Positions 35,426 through 44,269 of a stretch of 64,000 nucleotides of DNA are shown here, one piece after another; positions within the stretch are counted from its first letter, which is position 1, and every line of letters begins with the position of its first letter. The notes below the pieces were generated by a model. That model had not been told where the DNA came from and searched no databases. It saw only the letters and a program-made list of their open reading frames with translations. The DNA lies in NCBI RefSeq assembly GCF_000686805.1, contig NZ_KK366018.1, positions 161,759 to 225,758 on the forward strand, written 5' to 3'. The position numbers and the translations under genes are program-made. This DNA is from Bacillus sp. UNC41MFS5. GTDB taxonomy: Bacteria; Bacillota; Bacilli; Bacillales_B; DSM-18226.

Positions 35426-35495
35426 CACTCATAGTCAGATTGTTACGGCAATCTGGTAGAAACTTGCGGGCCATCTCCCCGCGATTATATGAGTG
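35426..35495 (-). ncRNA. guanine riboswitch aptamer
   Basis: The minus strand starts CACTCATATAATCGCG, continues with GATGGCCCGC and AAGTTTCTACC, and ends with GACTATGAGTG. These are the P1, J1/2, P2, J2/3 and J3/1 elements of the purine riboswitch. The ligand-reading base in GACTATG is C (position 74 of the xpt aptamer), so it should bind guanine or xanthine rather than adenine. P3 is AGATTG / CAATCT. Confidence 0.95.
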
Positions 35496-35517
35496 AAACG
35501 CATATGAATTTATTCAC

Positions 35518-35547
35518 ATTATAAAGCACATAAAAAGAGGAAATCAA
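35518..35547 (-). promoter_or_regulatory. xpt-pbuX promoter
   Basis: On the minus strand TTGATT (35547-35542), an 18-bp spacer and TATAAT (35523-35518) place the RNA start about 15 bases before the riboswitch. Confidence 0.7.
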
Positions 35548-35560
35548 CCATTTTTTCGCA

Positions 35561-35604
35561 AAAAGCGAACATTATAGTTTTTAAAATCGAAATTGTTCGT
35601 CCTT
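35561..35604 (-). promoter_or_regulatory. possible PurR operator (inverted PurBox pair)
   Basis: CGAAC (35566-35570, in aaaagcgaacatt) and GTTCG (35595-35599) are oppositely oriented with about 18 bp between full boxes, close to the Bacillus PurBox arrangement (AWWWCCGAACWWT). They lie just upstream of the xpt -35. One base departs from consensus in the first box and more in the second. Confidence 0.45.
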
Positions 35605-35727
35605 GGTAACCGTTTAAATAGGTGTAAATAAAAGGCCAACACAAATATTGAATAACCATTCATTTTCAGGTACTATTAAAGAGAAAATTTATTCTGAAAA
35701 TTCTAAAATAGAGGATGGGTGAGTACT

Positions 35728-36726
35728 ATGAAAAAATCTATTCCAGATTCCTGGTGGAAACAAATGAAGTTACCGGCCATTTCAGCCCCGATGTTTTTGG
35801 TGTCAGGCACCGAACTCGTAAAAAATTGTTGTTTGAATGGGGTAATTGGTTCTTTTCCTGCTCCAAATGCAAGACCGATTGAAGTTCTTGATCAGTGGAT
35901 GGGGCAATTAAATGCGGAGTTAGAAGAGGCACGTGCCCTCGAACCAAACCGAAAAATTGCACCGTGGGCGATGAATATGGTTGTACATAGTTCTTACGGC
36001 CGCTTACAGGAAGAACTTGAATTGATTAAAAAGCATCAGCCGCAAATGGTGATTACCTCTTTAGGAAGTCCGAAATTAGTTGTTGATATTGTGCATGAAT
36101 ATGGCGGACTCGTATTCTCGGATGTAAGTGATTTAAAATTTGCTAAAAAAGCGGCAGAAGCTGGTGTTGATGGCTTGATATTGGTGGCGAGCGGGGCAGG
36201 GGGGCATGCTGGACAAATTAACAACTTTGCCTTCGTCGATATGGTCCGTAACTTCTGGGATGGAATCATTGTCCTTGCTGGTTCAATTTCTACCGGCAAG
36301 GGGATTTTAGCTGCACAAGCAGCGGGAGCAGATCTTGCCTATATGGGAACAAGGTTTATCGTGGCGACTGAAAGTATGGCTAATGATGAGTATCGGGAAA
36401 TGCTGGTTGAATCAACCCAAGAGGATATCATATTAACGGATGCTTTCTCTGGTGTCATGTGTAATATGCTGGTGCCTAGTATTAAGAAGGCAGGTTTAGA
36501 TCCCGAATCACTTGTCAAAAAGGATCAGGTAAACTTTGATAGTATGCAAAGGGAAACGAATGCGAAAGCTTGGCGTGATATTTGGTCAGCAGGTCATGGC
36601 GTAGGGGCCATCAATAAAATTGAAACAGTGTCTGAAATAATTAATAGTTTAGAAAGCGAATACAAAGAGGCATTACAAAAACTCAATCGAAATGCAGGGA
36701 AATGTAGTTCCGTGTCAGTAAATTAA
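35728..36726 (+). CDS. nitronate monooxygenase-family FMN enzyme
   Basis: A 332-residue TIM-barrel flavoprotein of the 2-nitropropane dioxygenase/NMO family: LPAISAPMFLVSG at the N-terminus, DGLILVASGAGGHAG (phosphate-binding and catalytic His region), VLAGSISTGKGILAAQAAGA and AYMGTRFIVATES. It oxidises alkyl nitronates, though close Bacillus relatives have no proven substrate. ATG 35728 is preferred over GTG 35719 because the ggatgggtgag site sits before it. Single gene with its own terminator. Confidence 0.85.
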   Translation: MKKSIPDSWWKQMKLPAISAPMFLVSGTELVKNCCLNGVIGSFPAPNARPIEVLDQWMGQLNAELEEARALEPNRKIAPWAMNMVVHSSYGRLQEELELIKKHQPQMVITSLGSPKLVVDIVHEYGGLVFSDVSDLKFAKKAAEAGVDGLILVASGAGGHAGQINNFAFVDMVRNFWDGIIVLAGSISTGKGILAAQAAGADLAYMGTRFIVATESMANDEYREMLVESTQEDIILTDAFSGVMCNMLVPSIKKAGLDPESLVKKDQVNFDSMQRETNAKAWRDIWSAGHGVGAINKIETVSEIINSLESEYKEALQKLNRNAGKCSSVSVN

Positions 36727-36769
36727 CCAAAAGCCAACAGATTTTAGTTGCAGGGCATATAAAAACATA

Positions 36770-36805
36770 AAGAAAGGAACCCTTCACGCGAAAGGTTCCT
36801 TTCTT
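36770..36805. terminator. bidirectional terminator
   Basis: Stem aaagaaaggaaccc / ggttcctttcttt around an 11-base loop, between the convergent NMO and membrane protein genes. Confidence 0.75.
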
Positions 36806-36828
36806 TATGGAAGCTTTTTTAGTCTTGG

Positions 36829-37125
36829 TTACTTATTCTTTTTTTCCTTTGAGACGATCTTAATCACCTTATAACCTGGTTTCATTTTAATCTTTTGAAC
36901 TCCATTATTGGTTGTCACTTGATACATGGTAAATTTCCGAGGTTGACGTTCGAGTATGTCGATTTTCTTAATTGTGTCTTTACGAAAATATTTATGTAGT
37001 TTCTTGGTTTGCTTTTCGTGTTTCTCACCATAAAGAAGATCGTAGGCAAAGATAAAAAATAATATAAATACAGCACCAATGATAAGTGTGTAGAAGGCAG
37101 AATATAAAAATGACAAGGTTGACAT
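36829..37125 (-). CDS. hypothetical membrane protein
   Basis: A 98-residue protein with one N-terminal helix (FYTLIIGAVFILFFIFAYDLL) and a basic cytoplasmic part with a beta-rich end (FTMYQVTTNNGVQKIKM). No family recognised. The start is uncertain: ATG 37125 abuts its gaaagg site, whereas TTG 37116 has normal spacing. Confidence 0.55.
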   Translation of the reverse strand: MSTLSFLYSAFYTLIIGAVFILFFIFAYDLLYGEKHEKQTKKLHKYFRKDTIKKIDILERQPRKFTMYQVTTNNGVQKIKMKPGYKVIKIVSKEKKNK

Positions 37126-37439
37126 CCTTTCTTAAAAGCAATCGTAAGCATCTACGTCTTTAAGAAACAATTATAACGGAAAAGCATTCAATTTATAAGT
37201 TAATGTTTAGTGAATTATCTTAAAGAAATAACATTATTTTGATTTGGGTACTCTAAAAGGATATAAAAAATATTTTTCTTTTTTGTCCACTAGATATGAA
37301 CAACTTTAAAAATTTATGATAAAGTATACATTAGGAATCCTTTAATAACGCTATTCAACAGTAAAATTAATGTCCATCTGAAACGGACAATTGTTTTTTC
37401 GCAAATGACATTAAAGGTTCAAATTATAAGGGGGAATGA
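37126..37439. other. kbl upstream region
   Basis: A 314-bp AT-rich spacer between divergent genes. It contains a small hairpin tgtcc / ggaca followed by attgtttttt (37371-37399), which could attenuate kbl transcription. I see no known riboswitch or T-box and no gene. Confidence 0.4.
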
Positions 37440-38633
37440 ATGATGTCTAGTCATATTTTAGAACAATTTTTAAATGAAAATCTTGAGGATTTAAAAGGAA
37501 AAGGCCTATACAATGTCATCGATCCACTCGAGAGCCCGAATGGTCCACTAATCACGATTAATGGTAGAGAACTTGTCAATCTTTCTTCTAATAATTATTT
37601 AGGTTTAGCAACGGATGAACGCTTGAAAAAAGCCGCAGCCGAGGCCATTGAAACCTACGGAGTTGGAGCAGGGGCAGTCCGTACAATCAACGGAACACTC
37701 AAGTTGCATGTGGAACTCGAAGAGAAATTGGCTGAATTTAAACATACAGAAGCAGCGATTGCCTACCAATCTGGATTTAATTGCAACATGGCAGCCATTT
37801 CCGCTGTTATGGATAAAAATGATGCGATTCTTTCAGATGAATTAAACCATGCGTCGATTATTGACGGCTGTCGTCTTTCGAAAGCAAAAATCATCCGTGT
37901 TAATCACTCTGACATGGAAGATTTACGTGCCAAAGCAAAAGAAGCAAAAGAGTCTGGTCTTTACAATAAGATTATGGTAATCACTGATGGCGTATTCTCC
38001 ATGGATGGCGATATTGCCTTACTGCCGGAAATCGTTAAGATTGCTGAAGAATTTGACTTAATCACCTATGTTGACGATGCCCATGGATCAGGTGTGCTTG
38101 GTGATGGGGCAGGGACCGTCAAGCATTTTGGTCTTTCTGATAAAATTGATTTTCAAATTGGCACATTATCCAAAGCAATTGGTGTAGTCGGCGGATATGT
38201 TGCTGGTAAAAAGAATCTGATTGATTGGTTAAAAGTTCGCAGCCGCCCATTCCTATTTTCAACTTCACTTACTCCTGCAGATGTGGCAGCAAGCAAGAAG
38301 TCGATTGAAATCCTCATGGAAAGCACGGAACTTAACAAGAAACTGTGGGAAAATGGCGATTATCTAAAAAAAGGCTTACAAGAGTTAGGTTTTAATATTG
38401 GAAACAGTGAAACACCAATTACACCATGTATCATAGGGGATGAATCACTTACTCAACAATTCAGCAAACGTTTAAATGAAGACGGGGTTTATGCTAAGGC
38501 CATTGTTTTCCCAACTGTACCAAAAGGGACCGGACGTGTTCGTAACATGCCAACAGCAGCACATTCAAAAGAAATGCTTGATCGAGCGATTGCGATATAT
38601 GAAAAAGTCGGTAAGGAAATGGGCGTAATCTAA
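37440..38633 (+). CDS. kbl: glycine C-acetyltransferase (2-amino-3-ketobutyrate CoA ligase)
   Basis: A 397-residue PLP enzyme of the alpha-oxoamine synthase family, cleaving 2-amino-3-oxobutyrate with CoA to glycine and acetyl-CoA. Visible: [36 protein letters not shown]-type [23 protein letters not shown] and TLSKAIG with the PLP lysine K245. tdh, which makes its substrate from threonine, follows 49 bp downstream. The two start codons ATGATG (37440/37443) are equivalent after aaggggg. Confidence 0.9.
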   Translation: MMSSHILEQFLNENLEDLKGKGLYNVIDPLESPNGPLITINGRELVNLSSNNYLGLATDERLKKAAAEAIETYGVGAGAVRTINGTLKLHVELEEKLAEFKHTEAAIAYQSGFNCNMAAISAVMDKNDAILSDELNHASIIDGCRLSKAKIIRVNHSDMEDLRAKAKEAKESGLYNKIMVITDGVFSMDGDIALLPEIVKIAEEFDLITYVDDAHGSGVLGDGAGTVKHFGLSDKIDFQIGTLSKAIGVVGGYVAGKKNLIDWLKVRSRPFLFSTSLTPADVAASKKSIEILMESTELNKKLWENGDYLKKGLQELGFNIGNSETPITPCIIGDESLTQQFSKRLNEDGVYAKAIVFPTVPKGTGRVRNMPTAAHSKEMLDRAIAIYEKVGKEMGVI

Positions 38634-38682
38634 AAAAGTCATTACAATTTTTAGCCTAAGTGAAGAGGACGGGGAAACGACG

Positions 38683-39627
38683 ATGAAGCGTATTTTAATT
38701 ACTGGTGCTCTAGGACAGATTGGATCAGAATTAACCTTAAAGCTACGAGACATTTATGGAGCGGATAACGTTATTGCGACAGATATAAAAAAGAACGAAA
38801 GTGAAGCTGCTCAAAGCGGCCCATTTGAAACGGTTGATGTCACAAATGTAAACCGAATGGTGGAAGTAGCAAAAAAATACAATGTTGATTCGGTTATGCA
38901 CTTAGCCGCCTTATTATCAGCAACAGCGGAAGCGAAGCCTGTATTTGCATGGAATTTAAACATGGGCGGGCTGATGAATGGACTTGAGACGGCAAGAGAA
39001 CTAAAAGCACAATTTTTCACACCTAGTTCGATTGGTGCTTTTGGGCCTTCAACGCCTAAAGACAACACCCCTCAAGATACAATTATGCGACCAACAACGA
39101 TGTACGGGGTCAATAAAGTGGCTGGGGAATTATTGTCTGACTACTATTTCCATAAATTCGGAGTCGATACTCGCGGCTTACGTTTCCCTGGATTAATTTC
39201 CTATGTCGCTCTTCCTGGTGGAGGAACCACTGATTATGCAGTTGAAATTTACTATGAAGCAGTCAAAAATGGAAAATATACTTCTTACATTGATAAAGGT
39301 ACCTATATGGATATGATGTATATGCCAGATGCCTTGAATGCTATTGTTGATTTAATGGAGGCCGATTCCACTAAATTAATCCATCGTAATGCTTTTAATG
39401 TTACGGCAATGAGCTTTGATCCAGAGGAAATTGCTGCTTCCATTGCTAAGTTTGTTCCTGGATTTGAAATTTCATATAAGGTGGATCCTGATCGTCAAAA
39501 AATAGCGGAAAGTTGGCCGAATTCCATTGATGCTACCGCAGCAAAAGAGGAATGGGGCTTTAAATACGTATTTGATTTAGATAAAATGACGAAGGACATG
39601 GTGGAAAAGCTTCGTCAGAAGGTATGA
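38683..39627 (+). CDS. tdh: L-threonine 3-dehydrogenase, SDR type
   Basis: A 314-residue extended short-chain dehydrogenase: NAD motif [10 protein letters not shown] at residues 8-17, catalytic SSIGAFG and YGVNK (Y-x3-K), and [20 protein letters not shown], the threonine-binding segment of SDR-type threonine dehydrogenases. It oxidises threonine to 2-amino-3-oxobutyrate for Kbl. Unlike the zinc-dependent Tdh of E. coli, this is the GalE-like form. Operon with kbl. Confidence 0.87.
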   Translation: MKRILITGALGQIGSELTLKLRDIYGADNVIATDIKKNESEAAQSGPFETVDVTNVNRMVEVAKKYNVDSVMHLAALLSATAEAKPVFAWNLNMGGLMNGLETARELKAQFFTPSSIGAFGPSTPKDNTPQDTIMRPTTMYGVNKVAGELLSDYYFHKFGVDTRGLRFPGLISYVALPGGGTTDYAVEIYYEAVKNGKYTSYIDKGTYMDMMYMPDALNAIVDLMEADSTKLIHRNAFNVTAMSFDPEEIAASIAKFVPGFEISYKVDPDRQKIAESWPNSIDATAAKEEWGFKYVFDLDKMTKDMVEKLRQKV

Positions 39628-39631
39628 TTTT

Positions 39632-39668
39632 AATAATCCTGAGCCGCAATGGTTCGGGATATTTTTTT
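39632..39668 (+). terminator. terminator of kbl-tdh
   Basis: The stem atcctgagcc / ggttcgggat, with G-T pairing, is followed by attttttt; it starts a few bases after the tdh stop. Confidence 0.7.
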
Positions 39669-39675
39669 AAGAAAA

Positions 39676-39708
39676 AAAGAAACAGCGAACCCACAGGGCT
39701 TCGCTGTT
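39676..39708 (-). terminator. terminator of selD
   Basis: Stem aacagcga / tcgctgtt; on the minus strand it is followed by a T-rich run. It abuts the selD stop codon. Confidence 0.7.
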
Positions 39709-40759
39709 ATCTTTTCACATAAATATATTTTTCCTTTTTCTCCGTAACTCTTCCTACAATCGAAGCATAAGGTAATCCACTAGCACGAAGTTTGTCCACA
39801 TACTCAGCAGCTTCCTGTTCACTTAGAGCGACAAACAAACCGCCGGAAGTAATCGCATCACAAAGAAGTAGTTGTTCCTCAGGAAGGATCTCCTCATATT
39901 CAACATCATCCGCTAACCATTTATGATTCGCCTTAGAACCGCCGGGAACCACACCATTTTCCGCTAATTCTAGGGCACCTTCTAGTACAGGGACTTGTTC
40001 TAGTGAAAATTCAAAACTGACATTACTACCACGTGCCATTTCACTGCCATGACCTAGTAATCCAAATCCAGTTATATCTGTGACAGCGTGAGGTTGATAA
40101 TTTGTTAAAACTTCAGCTGCCACCTTATTTAGCGCAGCCATGGTGTCAGTGACAATTTGTTCCTGTTCTGGCGTTACCACGCTTCTTTTAATGCCTGTTG
40201 TGATGATTCCCACTCCAATTGGCTTCGTCAACACAAGAACATCACCTGGCTCTGCGCCGACGTTTTTCCACACTTTATCTGGATGGACGATTCCTGTTAC
40301 GGATAATCCAAATTTAGGTTCTTGGTCATCTATAGAATGCCCGCCTACCGTAATCGCTCCGGCTTCCTTAACTTTATCCGCAGCCCCGCGCAGTATTTCC
40401 GATAGCATTTCAGCACCCAATTTTTTAATCGGGAAACCTACGATATTCAAGACAGTTTTGGGTTCACCGCCCATTGCATACACATCACTTAATGCATTTG
40501 CAGCGGTGATTTGACCAAACATATAAGGGTCATCCACGATAGGGGTAAAGTAATCCACGGTCTGTATCAGTGCAATGGAATCAGTTAATTGATAAACCCC
40601 GGCATCATCAGATGTATCAAGCCCCACTAATAATTCTGGAACAGGTTCTTGTTTCGGTAAATGACGCAAAACTTGCGCCAGGTCCTCTGGACCAATTTTG
40701 CAGCCTCAACCAGCTTTTGTTGACAAAGAGGTCAAGCGTACTTTATCTTGTTCACTCAA
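39707..40759 (-). CDS. selD: selenophosphate synthase SelD, itself a selenoprotein (in-frame UGA = Sec18)
   Basis: SelD makes selenophosphate from selenide and ATP. Reading from TTG 40759 (site ggaggtg 5 bases upstream) gives LSTKAG, an in-frame TGA (40708-40706), then GCKIGPEDLAQVL; the TGA is exactly where SelD has its catalytic Cys or Sec (C/U-GCK). The rest (LVGLDTSDDAGVY, GGHSIDDQEPKFGLSVTG, HAVTDITGFGLLGH) is normal SelD, so the total is 350 residues. If TGA is read as stop, only a 320-residue product lacking the active site remains. A stem GGTCC-AGA-GGACC begins 12 bases after the TGA, in the place of a bacterial SECIS. selA is nearby. Confidence 0.92.
40681..40693 (-). promoter_or_regulatory. 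SECIS-like hairpin of selD
   Basis: The mRNA stem GGUCC / GGACC with loop AGA starts 12 bases after the UGA and lies inside the coding sequence, as bacterial SECIS elements do. The loop is small; SelB recognition is inferred. Confidence 0.6.
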
Positions 40760-40904
40760 CGTGTCCACCTCCATTTTTATAGTATAACTCTTTCCCAAAA
40801 AATCCGCACGGATAGACAAAAAAATTGTAGTAGGAGAGAGAATAGGGTAAAATATTAACACTATCCTGATGTAGTAAACTCACTTTTTTGATGGAGGCAT
40901 TTTT

Positions 40905-41144
40905 ATGAAGAATTACCATATAATTATAGAATTTTGTATGCAATGAAATTACGCACCTAAAGCCGCGAGTTTCGCGGAAGAGCTATTTAATCATTTTTTT
41001 AGAGATATTCAAAAGTTAGAACTAATTCCAAGTTCAGGTGGCGCATTTGAAGTGACCGTGAATGGAGAGAAGATTTATTCAAAGCTTGAAACAGGATTAT
41101 TCCCCGATACAGAAGAAATGATCGAAATCATTACAAAAAAATAA
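40905..41144 (+). CDS. SelW/Rdx-family selenoprotein with CxxU (in-frame UGA = Sec14)
   Basis: A 79-residue small thioredoxin-fold protein. ATG 40905 has ggagg 7 bases upstream. The frame reads YHIIIEFCMQ, TGA at 40944-40946, then NYAPKAASFAEEL, SSGGAFEVTVNGEKIYSK and TGLFPDTEEMIEII, and stops at TAA 41142. CMQU is the redox CxxU motif; SGGAFEV and SKxxTGxFPD are hallmarks of the SelT/SelW/SelH (Rdx) family. A CCGCG / CGCGG hairpin lies 16 bases past the UGA. It is divergent from selD (145 bp apart). With TGA as stop only 13 residues would be made, so ordinary gene calling skips it. Its role is probably thiol redox; the target is unknown. Confidence 0.9.
40963..40977 (+). promoter_or_regulatory. 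SECIS-like hairpin of the SelW-type gene
   Basis: A perfect 5-bp GC stem, CCGCG / CGCGG, with loop AGTTT, starts 16 bases after the UGA codon. Distance and in-frame position fit a bacterial SECIS element bound by SelB. Confidence 0.65.
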
Positions 41145-41146
41145 AA

Positions 41147-41190
41147 AGCAGCCCTCTGGTCCAAAAGGATTGGAGGGCTACTTTTTTACT
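41147..41190 (+). terminator. terminator of the SelW-type gene
   Basis: Stem agccctc / gagggct with an inner ggtcc / ggatt part, then TTTTTT; it starts a few bases past the stop at 41144. Confidence 0.75.
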
Positions 41191-41217
41191 TATAGAAACA
41201 TTATGTCACCATTGAAT

Positions 41218-41616
41218 TTAAGGCAGGGTAATGTATCTATTTTTTCCTACACAACTATCTATTTTTGAAATCACAACTTCTAATATTCCATTACTAAAAG
41301 TTGCATAAACAGTCTGATTTACGACTAGAAACGGAAAGTTGATGGATCGTACACGTTTTTGTTGTTTCATGGAAGGGGGGTATTTAGATGCTGATATCAC
41401 TAATTGACTTCCTTCTATATATACCTTTATTTCAGAAGTTTCAAATTCACTTAGGATGGCCTCGACAATCCATTCCTTTTCAGTCTCATAAAGATCGATT
41501 TGAAATTGGGTTGCATCATAATAAGATGTAAGTGGATCGAGAAAATAACTTTCCAGCCATTTTTCCACTTCGTCAAAGTCAAAGCTTTGATTTTTCAGTT
41601 GTTTCTTTTTTGACAT
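41218..41616 (-). CDS. CotM-like alpha-crystallin (Hsp20) spore coat protein
   Basis: A 132-residue protein with a partial Hsp20 beta-sandwich: FQIDLYETEKEWIVEAILSE, IKVYIEGSQLVISAS and RSINFPFLVVNQTVYATFSNGILEVVI. B. subtilis cotM is an alpha-crystallin-like coat gene placed next to sspP, sspO and citB, and this gene has the same neighbours with selA inserted between. A site aaggggg stands before ATG 41616. I assign it as CotM-like on fold plus synteny; sequence identity could not be measured. Confidence 0.7.
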   Translation of the reverse strand: MSKKKQLKNQSFDFDEVEKWLESYFLDPLTSYYDATQFQIDLYETEKEWIVEAILSEFETSEIKVYIEGSQLVISASKYPPSMKQQKRVRSINFPFLVVNQTVYATFSNGILEVVISKIDSCVGKNRYITLP

Positions 41617-41785
41617 ATTTAATCCCCCTTGCTCGTTTCATTTTATTCATAAGGGATAAAAATGTGAAAATGATATGATATAATTGGGACATGCAGAAGC
41701 GCCTCTTTTACTAATTACGATCATGTATGGGCTCTAAAGCTTGGTATATTATAGAAAGAGACCGATGGATAAAGGAGTTTTTATT

Positions 41786-43192
41786 TTGAAAGAATGGCTA
41801 CGTTCCATCCCAGCGGTTCATGAACTTCAAAATCATGAGAGGTTTTTGAATCTGCTGAAATCAAGTCAGTTGGATCAATTGAATTTAACCAAACAACTTA
41901 AAGATGTCATTGATTCCATTAGGGTCGCGATACTTAAAGACAATTGGCCAGGTGCAAGACCAGGCACCATCGATTTTCATGATGACCTATTTACTATCCT
42001 CGAATCAAAAATACAAAAACAGTTTGCCTATACCATTGAAAAAGTCATCAATGCGACGGGAACGATCTTACATACAAATTTAGGAAGGGCTAGATTAAGC
42101 GAAAACGCGATCAGCCATGTGATTGAGACAGCAAGGAACTATTCCAATCTTGAGTATAAGCTATCTGAAGGTGAAAGAGGCTCACGACATAGTCATGTTG
42201 AATCCTTAATTAAAGAAATCACTGGGGCGGAAGCAGCCATGGTGGTTAATAATAATGCTTCTGCTGTTTACTTTGTCTTAAGAGCTCTTGCTTCTCAAAA
42301 AGAAGTCATTGTTTCAAGGGGGCAGCTTGTTGAAATTGGCGGCTCATTTCGAATTTCATCGATCATGGAAGAGAGTGGAGCAAAGTTAGTTGAAGTGGGT
42401 ACCACCAATAAAACGCACTTCTACGATTATGAAAGGGCAGTCAGCCCAGACACAGCGATTGTCATGAAAGTTCATACAAGTAACTTTAAAGTCATTGGAT
42501 TTACCAAATCGGTAGAAACTGAGGAACTGGTTAATCTCACGAAAGGATTGGATGAAGTCATTTTTTATGAAGATCTCGGTAGCGGTGCATTATATGATTT
42601 CAAGAAGCATGGAATTGGTGAGGAACCCGTCGTAAAAGAGGTCATTGAATTAGGGGCAGATGTTGTATCTTTTAGTGGAGACAAGCTCCTAGGCGGACCC
42701 CAAGCAGGGATTATCGCTGGTAAAAAAGAAATTATCGACCGTTTGAAAAAACACCAATTAGCACGTGTACTGCGTGTCGACAAAATGACATTAGCGGCAT
42801 TAGAAGGTACGTTAATCGATTATGCCAGAGGTGAAAATGGACTGGTAAATATTCCAACGCTTCGGGATTTATTAGTATCACTCGAAGAATTAGACGTTCG
42901 AGCTCAGTCTTTTGTTACAAACTTATTACGAAATACCGGGAAATATGTTACAAAAATTACAAAAGGAAGCAGTCAAGTAGGTGGCGGGACGATGCCGGAT
43001 GTGGAACTTCCAACCATTGTCATAGCCTTAAAACATGATACACTAACTGCGGAACAACTGGGCAGGAAGCTTCGTACAGAAGTGAAGCCGGCCATTATAG
43101 GACGAATCCAAAAAGATGAATTTATCATTGATTTAAGAACAGTCACGCTAGAAGAAGAAGCACATTTACTCCAAGCATTAATCAATGTTTAA
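41786..43192 (+). CDS. selA: L-seryl-tRNA(Sec) selenium transferase SelA
   Basis: A 468-residue PLP enzyme that converts Ser-tRNA(Sec) to Sec-tRNA(Sec) with selenophosphate. Visible: IPAVHELQNH (N-terminal domain), INATGTILHTNLGRARLSE, VNNNASAVYFVLRAL, VEIGGSFRI, EDLGSGALYDF and SFSGDKLLGGPQAG with the PLP lysine K300. TTG 41786 follows aaaggag; the longer frame from 41741 runs through that site. It works with SelD (39707) to serve the two UGA genes here. SelB and tRNA(Sec) genes were not seen in the window. Confidence 0.94.
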   Translation: MKEWLRSIPAVHELQNHERFLNLLKSSQLDQLNLTKQLKDVIDSIRVAILKDNWPGARPGTIDFHDDLFTILESKIQKQFAYTIEKVINATGTILHTNLGRARLSENAISHVIETARNYSNLEYKLSEGERGSRHSHVESLIKEITGAEAAMVVNNNASAVYFVLRALASQKEVIVSRGQLVEIGGSFRISSIMEESGAKLVEVGTTNKTHFYDYERAVSPDTAIVMKVHTSNFKVIGFTKSVETEELVNLTKGLDEVIFYEDLGSGALYDFKKHGIGEEPVVKEVIELGADVVSFSGDKLLGGPQAGIIAGKKEIIDRLKKHQLARVLRVDKMTLAALEGTLIDYARGENGLVNIPTLRDLLVSLEELDVRAQSFVTNLLRNTGKYVTKITKGSSQVGGGTMPDVELPTIVIALKHDTLTAEQLGRKLRTEVKPAIIGRIQKDEFIIDLRTVTLEEEAHLLQALINV

Positions 43193-43207
43193 AATAGGAA
43201 TATCGAA

Positions 43208-43244
43208 GCCCCAGCACGTCAACTAAAGTGCTAGGGCATTTTTT
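43208..43244 (+). terminator. terminator of selA
   Basis: Stem gccccagcac / gtgctagggc (one mismatch), 10-base loop, then attttttat; 15 bp after the selA stop. Confidence 0.8.
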
Positions 43245-43307
43245 ATCCAAAATTCTGCTCCAAATCGATGGCTGTGACTTCGCCGCTAGAATGGAGCATC
43301 TGTTTAT

Positions 43308-43445
43308 CTACATATCATGATGTGTATTATGTTTGGCTCTTGAATGGTTGCGGTTTTTTACTTTGTGAGAACCACTTAGCGGCTCAGGCTGACCAGATTG
43401 TTTTGGGGCATTTTTTCTCATGTCTTTGCCATCGTTTTTGTTCAT
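43308..43445 (-). CDS. sspP: small acid-soluble spore protein P
   Basis: A 45-residue minor SASP. The minus-strand frame from ATG 43445 (site aggaggg, 7 bases) reads [20 protein letters not shown], then [16 protein letters not shown] and ends HHDM. [25 protein letters not shown] is the B. subtilis SspP pattern. Forespore expression is expected. It keeps its position between the CotM-like gene and sspO/citB. Confidence 0.92.
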   Translation of the reverse strand: MNKNDGKDMRKNAPKQSGQPEPLSGSHKVKNRNHSRAKHNTHHDM

Positions 43446-43548
43446 TTTTCATCCCTCCTATATATTAGGATGCAGTCATTAAGTCCTTTTATACCGTATA
43501 TTTTTTGTAGTTCTGTGCAATTTAACGGTAAACAAAATGAAGGAGTGA

Positions 43549-43827
43549 ATGAAGAAAATGCAAAAGTTTCCTTACAACAAAGATAAACAACAAGCATTTC
43601 AAGCAGCACAACAAGGGTATGAGAATGCCCAAGGACTATATGAGACCATCGTGAGTGATAATGCAAGTTACGGCCATCAATTGAAGCATCTTAAAGACGA
43701 AGTAAATGAGGCCTACCAGCAGATCTCGAATGCCATGGAAGTGGCATCAGAACATCAACGGGCACAGTTAGAGCGTTTCCAACAGGATTTGTCAAGCATG
43801 GTGTCAGAAGTCAATCAAGTGGAATAA
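43549..43827 (+). CDS. hypothetical helical protein
   Basis: A 92-residue, Gln-rich, almost fully helical protein (QQAFQAAQQGYENAQGLYET; then EVNEAYQQISNAMEVASEHQ). aaggag precedes ATG 43549 and a clear terminator follows. It is inserted between sspP and sspO on the opposite strand. By size and neighbourhood it may be a sporulation protein, but no family is recognised. Confidence 0.6.
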   Translation: MKKMQKFPYNKDKQQAFQAAQQGYENAQGLYETIVSDNASYGHQLKHLKDEVNEAYQQISNAMEVASEHQRAQLERFQQDLSSMVSEVNQVE

Positions 43828-43856
43828 AAAAGCAGGCGGAAAATCGCCTGCTTTTA
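43827..43856 (+). terminator. terminator
   Basis: Stem aaaagcaggcg / cgcctgctttt with a 6-base loop, immediately after the helical protein gene. Confidence 0.75.
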
Positions 43857-43865
43857 ATTCTGAAT

Positions 43866-43927
43866 CTAGCTCCAGCGCCTAGGGGCTCGGGGGTCATAAT
43901 CCCCTAAAACAAGGCGCTTGCGCTTTT
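43866..43927. repeat. Bacillaceae intergenic hairpin repeat (tagctccagcgcctagg type)
   Basis: tagctccagcgcctaggggctcg and ggcgcttgcgcttttt bracket a nested stem taggg(g) / cccct(a), with outer agcgcc / ggcgct. I recognise this as a frequent terminator-like repeat in Bacillaceae genomes. It may terminate plus-strand transcription ahead of the convergent sspO. Confidence 0.55.
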
Positions 43928-43929
43928 TA

Positions 43930-44082
43930 TTATTGGTTTTTCTTCCGTTTTTTGTTATTCATTCTTTCTTTAGCAGTTAATTCTGGTTCACTGGCCATTT
44001 CTTCATTAAAGCCAGCACCTTTTCCTTGACCTTTGGCTGCATTCATCCCTGGAATTACATGATTAGACTTTCGTTTCACCAT
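43930..44082 (-). CDS. sspO: small acid-soluble spore protein O
   Basis: A 50-residue minor SASP from ATG 44082 with a near-perfect site (aggaggtgatca). It reads [20 protein letters not shown], then [20 protein letters not shown] and a basic end [29 protein letters not shown] is the SspO (CotK) pattern. Divergent from citB, as in B. subtilis. Confidence 0.93.
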   Translation of the reverse strand: MVKRKSNHVIPGMNAAKGQGKGAGFNEEMASEPELTAKERMNNKKRKKNQ

Positions 44083-44269
44083 TGTGATCACCTCCTACAA
44101 CATTACTATTTCCTCCATAGCAAAAATAATGACAAAGAAAAGTTTTTTTGAGATAATAATAGTGAAAATTTCGTTTTTTCCCTACCCACATCTATATTAG
44201 CACAGATGGTGTTTTTTGAATTTTCAGAACAAAATACATAAAAAAACATAAGTTAAACTTATCAATCAC

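Noticed and set aside
43268..43468. 66-codon plus-strand frame
   Set aside because: Antisense to sspP, which has a strong ribosome site and a recognisable family pattern.
43200..44100. Search for tRNA(Sec) (selC) near selA
   Set aside because: No cloverleaf with a UCA anticodon and long variable arm was recognised; only terminators, sspP, sspO and a repeat are there.
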